A stretch of DNA of 64,000 bases, taken from positions 808,501-872,500 of the forward strand of contig NZ_QBTZ01000001.1 of the NCBI RefSeq assembly GCF_003058055.1, in the 5' to 3' direction. The notes under the pieces were generated by a model. That model searched no databases. It was not told the origin of the DNA and worked only from the letters and a program-made list of their open reading frames with translations. This document shows positions 37,714 through 45,311 of this stretch, piece after piece. The first letter of the stretch is position 1. Each line of letters starts with the position of its first letter. Position numbers and translations under genes: made by a program. The DNA is from Acidovorax sp. 107. Its GTDB lineage: Bacteria; Pseudomonadota; Gammaproteobacteria; Burkholderiales; Burkholderiaceae_C.

Positions 37714-38835
37714 TTATTCTTTGGGGATGAAGCCGGTGATTTCGAGGCCGTAGCCGGTCATGCTGGGCATGCGGCGCGGCTGGCCCATCAGGGCCATCTT
37801 GTGCACGCCGCACTCGCGCAGGATCTGCGCGCCCACGCCGTAGGTGCGCAGGTCCATGCGGCCGCGCTCGGGCGCCTGGGCGGAGCGGGCGGTGCCTTCA
37901 AACTGCGCCAGCAGTTGTGCGGCGCTTTCGCCGCAGTTGAGCAGCACGGCCACGCCCTTGCCTTGTTTGGCGAGGTATTGCAGGCTGGTGTCCAGGCCCC
38001 ACGAGTGCATGGAGCGGTTGATTTCGAGCGCATCGAGCACCGACAGCGGCTCGTGCACGCGCACCGGCACCACGTCGTCGGCGCTCCACTGGCCCTTGAC
38101 CAGCGCCAGGTGCACGGCCTGGCTCGGCTTGTCGCGGAACGCGTGGGCGGTGAACTCGCCGTAGGCAGTTTGCAGCGTGCGTGTGCCCACCTTTTCGACC
38201 AGCGACTCGTTGCGGCTGCGGTATTCGATGAGGTCGGCAATGGTGCCGATCTTGATGCCGTGTTCGGCCGCAAACAGCTGCAGATCGGGCAGACGGGCCA
38301 TGGTGCCGTCGTCCTTCATGATCTCGCAGATCACCGAGGCGGGGCTGCAGCCCGCCATGGCGGCCAGGTCGCAACCGGCTTCGGTATGGCCCGCGCGCAT
38401 CAGCACGCCGCCATCCACGGCCTGCAGGGGGAAGATGTGGCCAGGCTGCACCAGGTCGGTGGGCTGGCTGCTGCGGTCCACAGCCACCTGCACGGTGCGG
38501 GCGCGGTCAGCGGCCGAGATGCCGGTGGTCACGCCCTCAGCAGCTTCGATGGAAACGGTGAAGGCGGTGCTGTACACGGTGCCATTGCGCGCAGCCATGG
38601 GCGGCAGCTTGAGGAACTCGCAGCGCTCGCGCGTGAGCGTCAGGCAGATTAGGCCCCGGCCGAAGCGGGCCATGAAGTTGATGGCCTCGGGCGTCACGTG
38701 GTCGGCGGCCAGGACGAGGTCGCCTTCGTTTTCGCGGTCTTCTTCATCCACCAGGATGACGATGCGCCCGGCGCGCATCTCGGCCACGATGTCCTCGACG
38801 GGCGAGATCGGCACAGGGGTGAGGGGGGTGTTCAT
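37714..38835 (-). CDS. ribB: 3,4-dihydroxy-2-butanone 4-phosphate synthase with degenerate GTP cyclohydrolase II domain
   Basis: The ATG at 38835 gives 373 residues. The first 215 or so are a complete RibB domain ([20 protein letters not shown], then [16 protein letters not shown]). The C-terminal 150 resemble GTP cyclohydrolase II, but the zinc-binding Cys cluster and the RVHSE/DCG pattern are lost ([20 protein letters not shown] instead). This is the RibBX form known in proteobacteria, expected to have only the RibB activity. No riboflavin-type riboswitch could be assembled upstream. It heads the ribH-nusB run. Confidence 0.93.
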   Translation of the reverse strand: MNTPLTPVPISPVEDIVAEMRAGRIVILVDEEDRENEGDLVLAADHVTPEAINFMARFGRGLICLTLTRERCEFLKLPPMAARNGTVYSTAFTVSIEAAEGVTTGISAADRARTVQVAVDRSSQPTDLVQPGHIFPLQAVDGGVLMRAGHTEAGCDLAAMAGCSPASVICEIMKDDGTMARLPDLQLFAAEHGIKIGTIADLIEYRSRNESLVEKVGTRTLQTAYGEFTAHAFRDKPSQAVHLALVKGQWSADDVVPVRVHEPLSVLDALEINRSMHSWGLDTSLQYLAKQGKGVAVLLNCGESAAQLLAQFEGTARSAQAPERGRMDLRTYGVGAQILRECGVHKMALMGQPRRMPSMTGYGLEITGFIPKE

Positions 38836-39061
38836 GGAAGGTTGGGGCTTTCTGTGGAGCCTCTGGCGGCTTGCCAGCTGGCGGTGTGCTGCAGCACAGG
38901 TCCCCGTGGCCGGGGGCAACGGCTGTGCCCCCAAGAAACCGCCCCAAAGAACATGCGATGCGGCGCTGCCGCACGTCAAAGGGGCATCGTGCCCCCAAAG
39001 CCCCGGATTTTAGTGCACCGGGGCCTGCTTGGCTTCTGAAAGGTGCCTCGCCTGACGCAGA

Positions 39062-39358
39062 TCAGATGGCGCTGCCCTGCAGCACCACGTCCGACGTGGG
39101 GTAGGCCACGCAGGGCAGCACGCAGCCTTCTTCCTTTTCTTCGGCCGTGAGGCCCGGCCATTCAATGGCGTAGCGCACGGTGCCTTCGACCAGTTGGCCC
39201 AGGCAGGTGCGGCAGGTGCCATTGCGACAGGAGCTGGGCCAGTCGATGCCGCCTTGCTCCAGGGACAGCAGCAGCGGCTGCTCGGGCCAGGCGTCGCACT
39301 GGGCGCCCTCGGGCTCGACCTTGGCGATGAAGAAGGGGGCGGCGGTGGGTGTGCTCAT
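39062..39358 (-). CDS. 2Fe-2S ferredoxin-type iron-sulfur protein
   Basis: The 98-residue protein has the plant-type [2Fe-2S] cluster motif SSCRNGTCRTCLGQL (C-x4-C-x2-C) and a fourth Cys in GCVLPCVAYP. It is a single-domain electron carrier for an unidentified oxidoreductase. The preceding DUF938 gene is 12 bases upstream on the same strand and probably in the same transcript. Its place next to a riboflavin gene is suggestive only. Confidence 0.88.
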   Translation of the reverse strand: MSTPTAAPFFIAKVEPEGAQCDAWPEQPLLLSLEQGGIDWPSSCRNGTCRTCLGQLVEGTVRYAIEWPGLTAEEKEEGCVLPCVAYPTSDVVLQGSAI

Positions 39359-39370
39359 GGGGGTGTCAAT

Positions 39371-40009
39371 TCAGAGGTTGCGGGCGGCGTGGGTCCACAC
39401 CAGCAGCAGGTTGTTGGCGGGCATGGCGTGCCGCGCGGCCAGTTGCAAGCCGGCCTGGGCAGCCACAGCGGCCACGTCTTCGATGCGGCGAATGCCCCAG
39501 GCGGCGTCTTGCGCGCGCAGGCTGGCGTCAAAGGCCAGGTTGCCCGGGGCGGTGGGCACGCCGTCTTCCAGGTAGGGCCCGTAGGTGACCAAGCGGCCGC
39601 CCGGTGCCAGGTGCCGCGCCGCGCCCTGCATCAGCCCCGTGCAGCAGGCCCAGGGGGCGATGTGCAGCATGTTGGCGCAGTAGATGAGGTCCAACGACGC
39701 TGCACCAAATGCCGGGCCGTCGCTGGGCCAGCGGTCGTGCAGGACGTCCAGCCGCCGTGGCGCTTGCACGTTGTGGGCACCCGCCTGCGCCGCCCAGCCG
39801 GTGATCGAGCCAAAGTGGGTGTCCTGCAGGTCGGTGGGCTGCCAGGTCCAGCCGGGCAGGGCGGCTGCAAAGTGCGCGGCGTGCTGGCCGGTGCCACTGG
39901 CGATCTCCAGCGCAGCGCCTGCGTGAGGCAAGAGGGTCAGCAGCTGGGCCCGGATGGGGCCCTGGTTGCGCTCGGCGGCGGGGCTGTGCTGAAGGAGGGG
40001 TGTGGACAC
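39371..40009 (-). CDS. DUF938 SAM-dependent methyltransferase-like protein
   Basis: The 212-residue product (GTG start) shows a class I methyltransferase fold with the SAM loop ALEIASGTGQHAAHFA, the Asp motif DLIYCANMLHIAPW and GRLVTYGPYLEDG, all hallmarks of DUF938. The family is of unknown function; methylation of a small molecule is inferred. It precedes the ferredoxin gene by 12 bases. Confidence 0.9.
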   Translation of the reverse strand: MSTPLLQHSPAAERNQGPIRAQLLTLLPHAGAALEIASGTGQHAAHFAAALPGWTWQPTDLQDTHFGSITGWAAQAGAHNVQAPRRLDVLHDRWPSDGPAFGAASLDLIYCANMLHIAPWACCTGLMQGAARHLAPGGRLVTYGPYLEDGVPTAPGNLAFDASLRAQDAAWGIRRIEDVAAVAAQAGLQLAARHAMPANNLLLVWTHAARNL

Positions 40010-40023
40010 GGAGTTTTGGGAAT

Positions 40024-40076
40024 TTTTGGCCGCAAGCGCAGATAAAACATGCGCTGGCAGCTATGAAATCAGGAGC
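40024..40076. repeat. Dispersed TAGCT/AGCGC palindromic repeat, copy 4
   Basis: Read on the minus strand it gives GCTCCTGATTTCATAGCTGC, then GCGCATG and GCGCTTGCGGCC, the family elements in the usual order, just upstream of the DUF938 gene. Confidence 0.6.
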
Positions 40077-40128
40077 AAGCATCAGGCCGCCGCCGTGGAC
40101 TGTACCGCAGACGCTTTACCCGTCCGCA

Positions 40129-40248
40129 TTGCCTGTTTTTTCAGCGAGACAAGAAGTGTCCTTGTAAATCAATGACTTAAGACCGTCATACAAGGCTTGT
40201 TCACAGTTATCCACAAGATTGTCCAGTGCAGGCAGGGATAACCGGGGG
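40129..40248 (+). repeat. DnaA/IHF repeat unit 1
   Basis: An IHF-consensus site is at 40167-40179 (AATCAATGACTTA), a degenerate DnaA-like 9-mer TTGTTCACA is at 40197-40205, and a perfect DnaA box TTATCCACA is at 40207-40215. ATTGTCCAGTGC is at 40218-40229 and GGGATAACCGG at 40235-40245. Confidence 0.85.
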
Positions 40249-40300
40249 TTTTGGTGCGCTCTGTGGGGTGTGGACGCAGAGCAGCAGAAGGGCTCACGTG

Positions 40301-40420
40301 ATTGCCTGTTTTTTGTGCGCCACAAGGATATCCATTGAAAATCAACCACTTAGGCGTGCAATACAAGGCTTATCCAAGGTTATCCACACCATTGTCCAGT
40401 GCGTGCTGGGATAACCGGGG
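40301..40420 (+). repeat. DnaA/IHF repeat unit 2
   Basis: An IHF-consensus site is at 40340-40352 (AATCAACCACTTA), a DnaA-like 9-mer TTATCCAAG is at 40370-40378, and a perfect DnaA box is at 40380-40388. GGGATAACCGG starts at 40408. Confidence 0.85.
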
Positions 40421-40434
40421 TCTCTGTTTTGTGA

Positions 40435-40553
40435 GTTGCCTAAAATTGAGGCAATGCAGGGTGTTTCCTTGCAAATCAAGCACTTGGCGATGTCATACAG
40501 GACTTGCCAAAACTTATCCACATGATTGTCCAGTGCGGGCAGGGATAACCCGG
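40435..40553 (+). repeat. DnaA/IHF repeat unit 3
   Basis: An IHF-consensus site is at 40474-40486 (AATCAAGCACTTG), a degenerate 9-mer TTGCCAAAA is at 40504-40512, and a perfect DnaA box is at 40514-40522. GGGATAACCCGG starts at 40542. The first 30 bases diverge more from units 1 and 2. Confidence 0.85.
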
Positions 40554-40596
40554 CGGGGTGCCCCGGCAGCGCGCGCGGAGCCTCCGCCCCGTCCGT

Positions 40597-40878
40597 TCAG
40601 GCCGTGACCTTCACACCCTTCCAGAACGCGACGCGGCCCTTGATCTCGGCGGCCTCGGGCTTGGGGTCGGCATAGAACCAGGCGGCGTCGGTGTTCATCT
40701 CGCCGTTGACCAGCAGCGACAGGTAGCTCGCCTGGCCCTTCCACGCGCAGGTGGTCTTGTGGTTGCTGAAGGTAAAGAACTCACGTTGGAGCGAGCTTTC
40801 GGGGAAGTAGTGATTGCCCTCTACCACCACGGTGTCGTCGCTCTCGGCAACCACCACGTCGTTCCAGACTGCTTTCAT
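40597..40878 (-). CDS. DUF427 domain protein
   Basis: The ATG at 40878 (MKAVWNDVVVAESDDTVVVE) gives 93 residues with the DUF427 pattern: GNHYFPESSLQREFF, TTCAWKGQASYLSLLVNG and AAWFYADPKPEAAEIKGRVA. It is a small beta-rich protein of unknown role, common as a single-domain protein in proteobacteria. It stands alone after the DnaA/IHF repeats. Confidence 0.92.
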   Translation of the reverse strand: MKAVWNDVVVAESDDTVVVEGNHYFPESSLQREFFTFSNHKTTCAWKGQASYLSLLVNGEMNTDAAWFYADPKPEAAEIKGRVAFWKGVKVTA

Positions 40879-40892
40879 GGGAGATCCTTTGT

Positions 40893-40948
40893 AAAAATGC
40901 CTTGAGGCGCTTGATGGGAAAGCGCGGGCAGCTATCAGATAGGGAGCG
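40893..40948. repeat. Dispersed TAGCT/AGCGC palindromic repeat, copy 5
   Basis: GAGGCGCTTGATGGGAAAGC and GGCAGCTATCAGATAGGGAG carry the family core, here directly upstream of the DUF427 gene. Confidence 0.65.
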
Positions 40949-40996
40949 TTGATACGGGGGCATTGCGTCCACCGCCGCCCCCGCCAGAATGTGGGC

Positions 40997-41911
40997 ATGA
41001 GCACCTTACCCGATTATTCCCAAGGAGTCGCTTGCGTGCGCGGCCAATACGTCCCCATTGGCGAGGCCGCCATTCCCATCACCGACTGGGGCTTTCTGCG
41101 GTCCGACGCCACCTACGACGTGGTCACGGTGTGGGAGGGGGCGTTCTTTCGGCTCGATGCGCACCTGGAGCGGTTCTTGGCCAGCTGCGCACGTTTTCGC
41201 CTGGACCCCGGACGGTCCGCGGCCGAGATCACCGCCGTGCTGGAGCAATGCGTGCGCCTGTCGGGCCTGCGCAATGCGTACGTGGAGATGATCGTCACCA
41301 GGGGCCAGCCGCCCTGGGGCTCGCGCGACCCGCGCCAGGCCCAGAACCAGTTCTATGCGTTTGCCGTGCCCTATGTGTGGATCGCCAACGAGGCGCAGCG
41401 CGAACGCGGGCTGAACCTGGTGGTGAGTGATGTGCAGCGCATTCCTGCCAACAGCGTGGACCCGCGTGCCAAAAATTACCACTGGAACGATCTCACCATG
41501 GGGTTGCTGGGCGCGCTGGACGCAGGCGGGGACACCGTGGTGCTCAGCGACGGGGCGGGCAACGTGGTGGAGGGGCCGGGGTTCAACGTCTTTTGCGTGA
41601 ATGCACAGGGCTGCATCGTCACGCCGGCCGAAGGCGTGCTGGAGGGGATTACCCGGCGCACTGTCATTGAGATGGCGGCAGCATTGGGCCTGCCGCTGCA
41701 GGACCGGGCCTTGCCGGCTGCAGAACTGCGCGGCGCGCGCGAGGTGTTCCTGTCCACATCGGGTGGCGGCGTGTTGCCTGTGACGCGGGTGGATGGGCAA
41801 CCGGTGGGCCGCGGCACCGTAGGCCCGGTGGTACGCCAGCTGGTGCAGACCTACTGGGACTGGCACCGCGACCCGCGCTACAGCCAGCCCGTGAACTATG
41901 ACGCTGCATGA
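40997..41911 (+). CDS. Class IV (branched-chain / D-amino acid type) aminotransferase
   Basis: The ATG at 40997 gives 304 residues of fold-type IV PLP enzyme. The start GVACVRGQYVPIGEAAIPIT resembles D-amino acid transaminases; the PLP Lys is in RAKNYHWNDLTMG; and EGPGFNVFCVNAQG and EGVLEGITRRTVIEMA are family segments. The likely reaction is transamination of D- or branched-chain amino acids, with unknown preference. No operon partner is evident. Confidence 0.88.
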   Translation: MSTLPDYSQGVACVRGQYVPIGEAAIPITDWGFLRSDATYDVVTVWEGAFFRLDAHLERFLASCARFRLDPGRSAAEITAVLEQCVRLSGLRNAYVEMIVTRGQPPWGSRDPRQAQNQFYAFAVPYVWIANEAQRERGLNLVVSDVQRIPANSVDPRAKNYHWNDLTMGLLGALDAGGDTVVLSDGAGNVVEGPGFNVFCVNAQGCIVTPAEGVLEGITRRTVIEMAAALGLPLQDRALPAAELRGAREVFLSTSGGGVLPVTRVDGQPVGRGTVGPVVRQLVQTYWDWHRDPRYSQPVNYDAA

Positions 41912-42128
41912 CGCAGTAATAACCCGCTGAGCGACTGCATCGCGCCCTTGCGGCACGGCGTTGGCTGGCCCGGGCCGCGCTGGTGTCAGGGGCAGCGCCC
42001 AGTGCAATGGATCGTTGAGTCGCCTGCGCAACCGCCCCAGCGCGTCGCGTGGCTTACAGTGCTTGCCACGCGCGGCGCGCACGCGCTGCCCGCTTTCAAC
42101 CAACGAACAAGCAACAGGAGAACCTGGG

Positions 42129-43037
42129 ATGGATATCGAATTCAAGGGCCGCGTGGCCATCGTGACGGGTGCAGGCGGTGGCCTGGGCCGCCAGCATGCA
42201 CTGGCGCTGGCCAAGCGCGGCGCCAAGGTGCTGGTCAATGACCTGGGCGGCGCGGTGGACGGCAGCGGCGGCACGGTGACGGCCGCGCAGGCTGTGGTCG
42301 ACGAGATCCGCGCCGCAGGCGGCGAGGCGCTGGCCAACGGTGCATCGGTTACCGACTTTGCGGCCGTCGAGGCCATGGTGCAGCAGGCCATCGACGCCTG
42401 GGGCAGGGTGGACATCTTGGTCAACAACGCCGGCATCCTGCGCGACAAATCATTTGCCAAGATGGACATGGCCGACTTCCGTCTGGTGGTGGATGTGCAC
42501 CTGATGGGCGCGGCCAACTGCTGCAAGGCCGTGTGGCCGCACATGGTGGCCCAGCAATATGGCCGCATCGTCATGACGACCTCGTCCACCGGCCTGTATG
42601 GCAACTTTGGCCAGGCCAACTACGGCGCCGCCAAGCTGGCCCAGGTGGGGCTGATGCAGACCCTGGCCATCGAAGGCGCCAAGTACAACATCCATGCGAA
42701 CGCCCTGGCCCCCACGGCCGCCACGCGCATGACCGAGGGCCTGATGCCCCAGGAGGTGCTGGACGCCCTCAAGCCCGAGGCCGTGGTGCCCGCCATGCTG
42801 GTGCTGGCGCACGAAAGCGCGCCCACGCGCACCATTTTGTGTGCCGGTGCGGGCACGTTTGAAGCGGCCCACATCACGCTCACACAGGGCATCCACCTGG
42901 GGATTGGCGCCGATGTGCCCGAGCAACTGGCAGCCCGCCTGGCCGAGGTGACCGACCGTGCGGGCGAGCAAGTACCACAAAGTGGCGCAGCGCAAGGAAC
43001 CAACGAAGTTGGAAAGGCTTTGGCCGCAAGGGCTTGA
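42129..43037 (+). CDS. SDR, MFE-2-like 3-hydroxyacyl-CoA dehydrogenase type
   Basis: The ATG at 42129 is preceded by AGGAG eight bases away and gives 302 residues. VAIVTGAGGGLGRQHALALA, VNDLGGAVDGSGG and NNAGILRDKSFAKM identify the subgroup related to the (3R)-hydroxyacyl-CoA dehydrogenase of peroxisomal multifunctional enzyme 2. The catalytic YGAAK motif is in FGQANYGAAKLAQVGL. It probably acts in fatty-acid, steroid or aromatic acyl-CoA breakdown. The 217-base upstream gap shows no other feature. Confidence 0.9.
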   Translation: MDIEFKGRVAIVTGAGGGLGRQHALALAKRGAKVLVNDLGGAVDGSGGTVTAAQAVVDEIRAAGGEALANGASVTDFAAVEAMVQQAIDAWGRVDILVNNAGILRDKSFAKMDMADFRLVVDVHLMGAANCCKAVWPHMVAQQYGRIVMTTSSTGLYGNFGQANYGAAKLAQVGLMQTLAIEGAKYNIHANALAPTAATRMTEGLMPQEVLDALKPEAVVPAMLVLAHESAPTRTILCAGAGTFEAAHITLTQGIHLGIGADVPEQLAARLAEVTDRAGEQVPQSGAAQGTNEVGKALAARA

Positions 43038-43108
43038 CACCCCCGTGGGCGCGCCAGCGCTCAACGTGCTAAGTTCCGGGCCGACAGAAGTTGGATCGAT
43101 ATAAACAC

Positions 43109-44635
43109 ATGAACAAACTGCACGAGAGACTGGCCGCCTACCCGGCGCACGCCCTGGGGGGGATTCGCCGCGGCATCGAAAAGGAAGGGCTGCGTGTGCT
43201 GCCCACCGGCGGCCTGGCCCTCACGCCCCACCCGCTGGCGCTGGGCTCGGCCCTCACACACCCCCTGATCACCACGGACTACAGCGAGTCGCAGCTGGAA
43301 CTGATCACCGGCGCCCACAAGGGTGTGCAGCAGTGCCTGGACGAGCTGACCGAGGTGCACCAGTTCGTGCACCACACCCTGAAGAACCACGGCGGCGAGT
43401 TGCTCTGGGCGTCCAGCATGCCCTGCGGCCTGCCCACGGACGAGACGATTCCCATTGGCCGCTACGGCAGCTCCAACGTGGGCCGCGCCAAGAGCGTGTA
43501 CCGCATGGGCCTGGGCCACCGCTATGGCCGCCGCATGCAGACCATCTCGGGCATTCACTACAACTGGTCGCTGCCGGGCGTGGACAGCGAGCAGTATTTC
43601 GCGCTGATCCGCAACTTCCGCCGCCACGCGTTTGTGCTGCTGTACCTGTTTGGCGCGTCCCCCGCGCTGTGCCCCTGTTTTGTGGAAGGGCGCGAGCACG
43701 GCCTGCAACGCATGGAGGGGGGCAGTGCGCTGTACCTGCCCCATGCCACCTCGCTGCGCATGGGCCGCCTGGGCTACCAGAGCGACGCACAGGCCACGCT
43801 GGCCGTGAGCTACAACGGCCTGACGGGCTACGCCAACTCGCTGCACGAGGCGCTGACCAAGCCGTACCCTGCGTATGAGACCGTGGGCGTGCGCAACCCG
43901 GGTGGCGACTACAACCAGCTGGGCACCAGCCTGCTGCAGATTGAAAACGAGTTCTACGGCACCATCCGCCCCAAGCGCACCGTGCGGACCGGCGAGCGCC
44001 CGCTGCACGCGCTGCGCGAACGCGGGGTCGAATACGTCGAAGTGCGCCTCATGGACCTGGACCCGTTCGTGCCCGTGGGCATCACCGCGCCCACCATGCG
44101 CCTGCTGGACGTGTTTTTACTGCACTGCCTGCTGTCCGACAGCCCGCCCGACACGCCGGCCGAGATTGCCGAGCTCAAGCACAACCAGCACCTCACCGCC
44201 GAGCGCGGCCGCGAGAGCGGCCTGCTTCTCACGCGCAACGGTCAGAGCGTGCCGCTGACCGAATGGGGTGCCGAGGTGCTGGCCGCCTGCGAGCCATTGG
44301 CTGCTGCGCTGGACGCCACCCACGGCACCGACGACTACAGCGCTGCGCTGCGCGATGCCCGTGCACTGATGGCTGCGCCCGAGCGCACGCCCTCGGCCCG
44401 CGTGTTGGACAGCATGGCGCGCAAGCACCAGCACAGCTTTGAAGCCTTTGCGCGCGAGCAGTCCGTGGCCGCCCGCGACGCGCTGCTGGCGCTGCCCTGG
44501 ACGACCGAGCAGCAGGCGCGCTACCTGGCGATGGCCGACGAGTCGATTGCCGCGCAAAAGGCCATCGAGGCGGCAGACACGCTGCCCTTCGAGGAATGGC
44601 GCGAGCAATACATGGCGGTGGAGCAGCTGGGCTGA
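43109..44635 (+). CDS. gshA: Glutamate--cysteine ligase
   Basis: The ATG at 43109 gives 508 residues of the enterobacterial-type ligase (GCS family 1): ALGGIRRGIEKEGLRV and the substrate segment TTDYSESQLELIT near the start, TISGIHYNWSLP, and GVEYVEVRLMDLDPFVPVGI. It makes gamma-glutamylcysteine, the first step of glutathione synthesis, and so supplies the glutathione used by the frm genes earlier in the window. The TTG at 43091 is not favoured. Confidence 0.95.
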   Translation: MNKLHERLAAYPAHALGGIRRGIEKEGLRVLPTGGLALTPHPLALGSALTHPLITTDYSESQLELITGAHKGVQQCLDELTEVHQFVHHTLKNHGGELLWASSMPCGLPTDETIPIGRYGSSNVGRAKSVYRMGLGHRYGRRMQTISGIHYNWSLPGVDSEQYFALIRNFRRHAFVLLYLFGASPALCPCFVEGREHGLQRMEGGSALYLPHATSLRMGRLGYQSDAQATLAVSYNGLTGYANSLHEALTKPYPAYETVGVRNPGGDYNQLGTSLLQIENEFYGTIRPKRTVRTGERPLHALRERGVEYVEVRLMDLDPFVPVGITAPTMRLLDVFLLHCLLSDSPPDTPAEIAELKHNQHLTAERGRESGLLLTRNGQSVPLTEWGAEVLAACEPLAAALDATHGTDDYSAALRDARALMAAPERTPSARVLDSMARKHQHSFEAFAREQSVAARDALLALPWTTEQQARYLAMADESIAAQKAIEAADTLPFEEWREQYMAVEQLG

Positions 44636-44670
44636 GCGCCTGGCCGGGTGGCGCCACCAGAGGGGTGGAT

Positions 44671-44732
44671 TAATTTGCTATAAATTTGGTAGCTGCTAGC
44701 GCATGACGCACTAGCACTACCAGCCAAAAACG
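44671..44732. repeat. Dispersed TAGCT/AGCGC palindromic repeat, copy 6
   Basis: TGGTAGCTGCTAGCGC and GCACTAGCACTACCA can pair as a long imperfect hairpin between the ends of gshA and the convergent small gene. Confidence 0.7.
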
Positions 44733-44740
44733 CTGCAAAG

Positions 44741-44971
44741 TCAGTCTTGCAGCTGCAGCAAGGCCTCTTGCCGCCAGTATTCGGCGGCGCTCAGAAACCC
44801 CTCCCACACACAGCCGTTGCAGCCGCGCCCGCAGCAGGTGGTGGGCTCGGGCGGCGGGTTGCGCAGCGTGATGCCCGCAGCGGCTGCGCGCAGCCGCAGC
44901 GCCGTGAACGTGGCTTGCGCTGTGGCGCCGTCCACCACCTGTGGCGGAGCCGTCACCTCGTGCAAGCTCAT
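44741..44971 (-). CDS. Oxidoreductase-like domain protein (PF09791 type)
   Basis: The ATG at 44971 gives 76 residues ending in the signature PTTCCGRGCNGCVWEGFLSA, a CCGxGCxxCVW cysteine motif found in small proteobacterial proteins and at the N-terminus of some eukaryotic oxidoreductase-like proteins. A metal-binding role is likely but the reaction is unknown. It overlaps the upstream 83-residue membrane protein gene by four bases (ATGA). Confidence 0.82.
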   Translation of the reverse strand: MSLHEVTAPPQVVDGATAQATFTALRLRAAAAGITLRNPPPEPTTCCGRGCNGCVWEGFLSAAEYWRQEALLQLQD

Positions 44972-45219
44972 GGCTGACGGCGCCCCGCCTTGGCGCGGCG
45001 CAGGCCGTACTGCACGCCAAACGCAATGCCCAGCACCAGTGCAAACCAGCCCACCAGCGACACCTGGCTCATGAGGTCGCGCACGCTGGTGGAGCGAGCC
45101 ACATAGGGTGCCAGCAAGATGACCAGGCCGATAAGCGCCAGGGTCACGCCCTTGAACAGCAGCTCCTTGTCGGCCTTGGTGGCGTTGGGCTTGCGCGAGG
45201 TGTCGAGAGGGGCTGGCAT
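44968..45219 (-). CDS. Small two-helix membrane protein
   Basis: The 83-residue protein has a polar N-terminus, two membrane helices (about residues 23-43 and 54-72: LALIGLVILLAPYV and GWFALVLGIAFGVQYGL) and a basic tail. I do not recognise a named family. It is coupled by an ATGA overlap to the Cys-rich small protein downstream, so the two probably work together. Confidence 0.75.
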   Translation of the reverse strand: MPAPLDTSRKPNATKADKELLFKGVTLALIGLVILLAPYVARSTSVRDLMSQVSLVGWFALVLGIAFGVQYGLRRAKAGRRQP

Positions 45220-45311
45220 GCAGATAAAAACGCCGTGGCGTGGGCAAAAGGAAGACCGCGATTATCCTTGCCACCCTCGGACACCTCAGAACAACGTAGA
45301 AAGTACCCCGC

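Larger units (their letters stand above)
40010..40596. other. Gene-free region with a triple DnaA/IHF repeat array
   Basis: No convincing gene lies here; the open frames run across the repeats with no ribosome binding site and no protein family. After a dispersed repeat copy (40024-40076) come three direct repeats of about 120 bases (40129-40248, 40301-40420, 40435-40553). Each repeat holds an IHF consensus, a perfect TTATCCACA DnaA box 40 bases later (start to start) and a GGGATAAC element 28 bases after the box start. ATTGTCCAGTGC is also shared by all three. The fixed spacings argue for a functional DnaA-binding element, like datA or DARS, rather than random sequence. Confidence 0.8.

Noticed and set aside
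38836..39061. Possible FMN riboswitch upstream of ribB
   Set aside because: On the minus strand a stretch like GTTCTTTGGGGCGG resembles the 5' part of an FMN element, but the rest, including the conserved 3' TCCGGATGAAAG-like part, is missing.
40129..40553. CRISPR array or chromosomal origin
   Set aside because: The repeats are long, few and carry DnaA and IHF sites rather than short repeats with unique spacers, so not CRISPR. No dnaA, dnaN, gyrB, parA or parB gene and no AT-rich unwinding region is adjacent, so a standard oriC is unlikely.
40302..40607. 101-codon frame across the DnaA/IHF repeats
   Set aside because: It is a by-product of the repeated DNA, with no ribosome site and no protein-like pattern.
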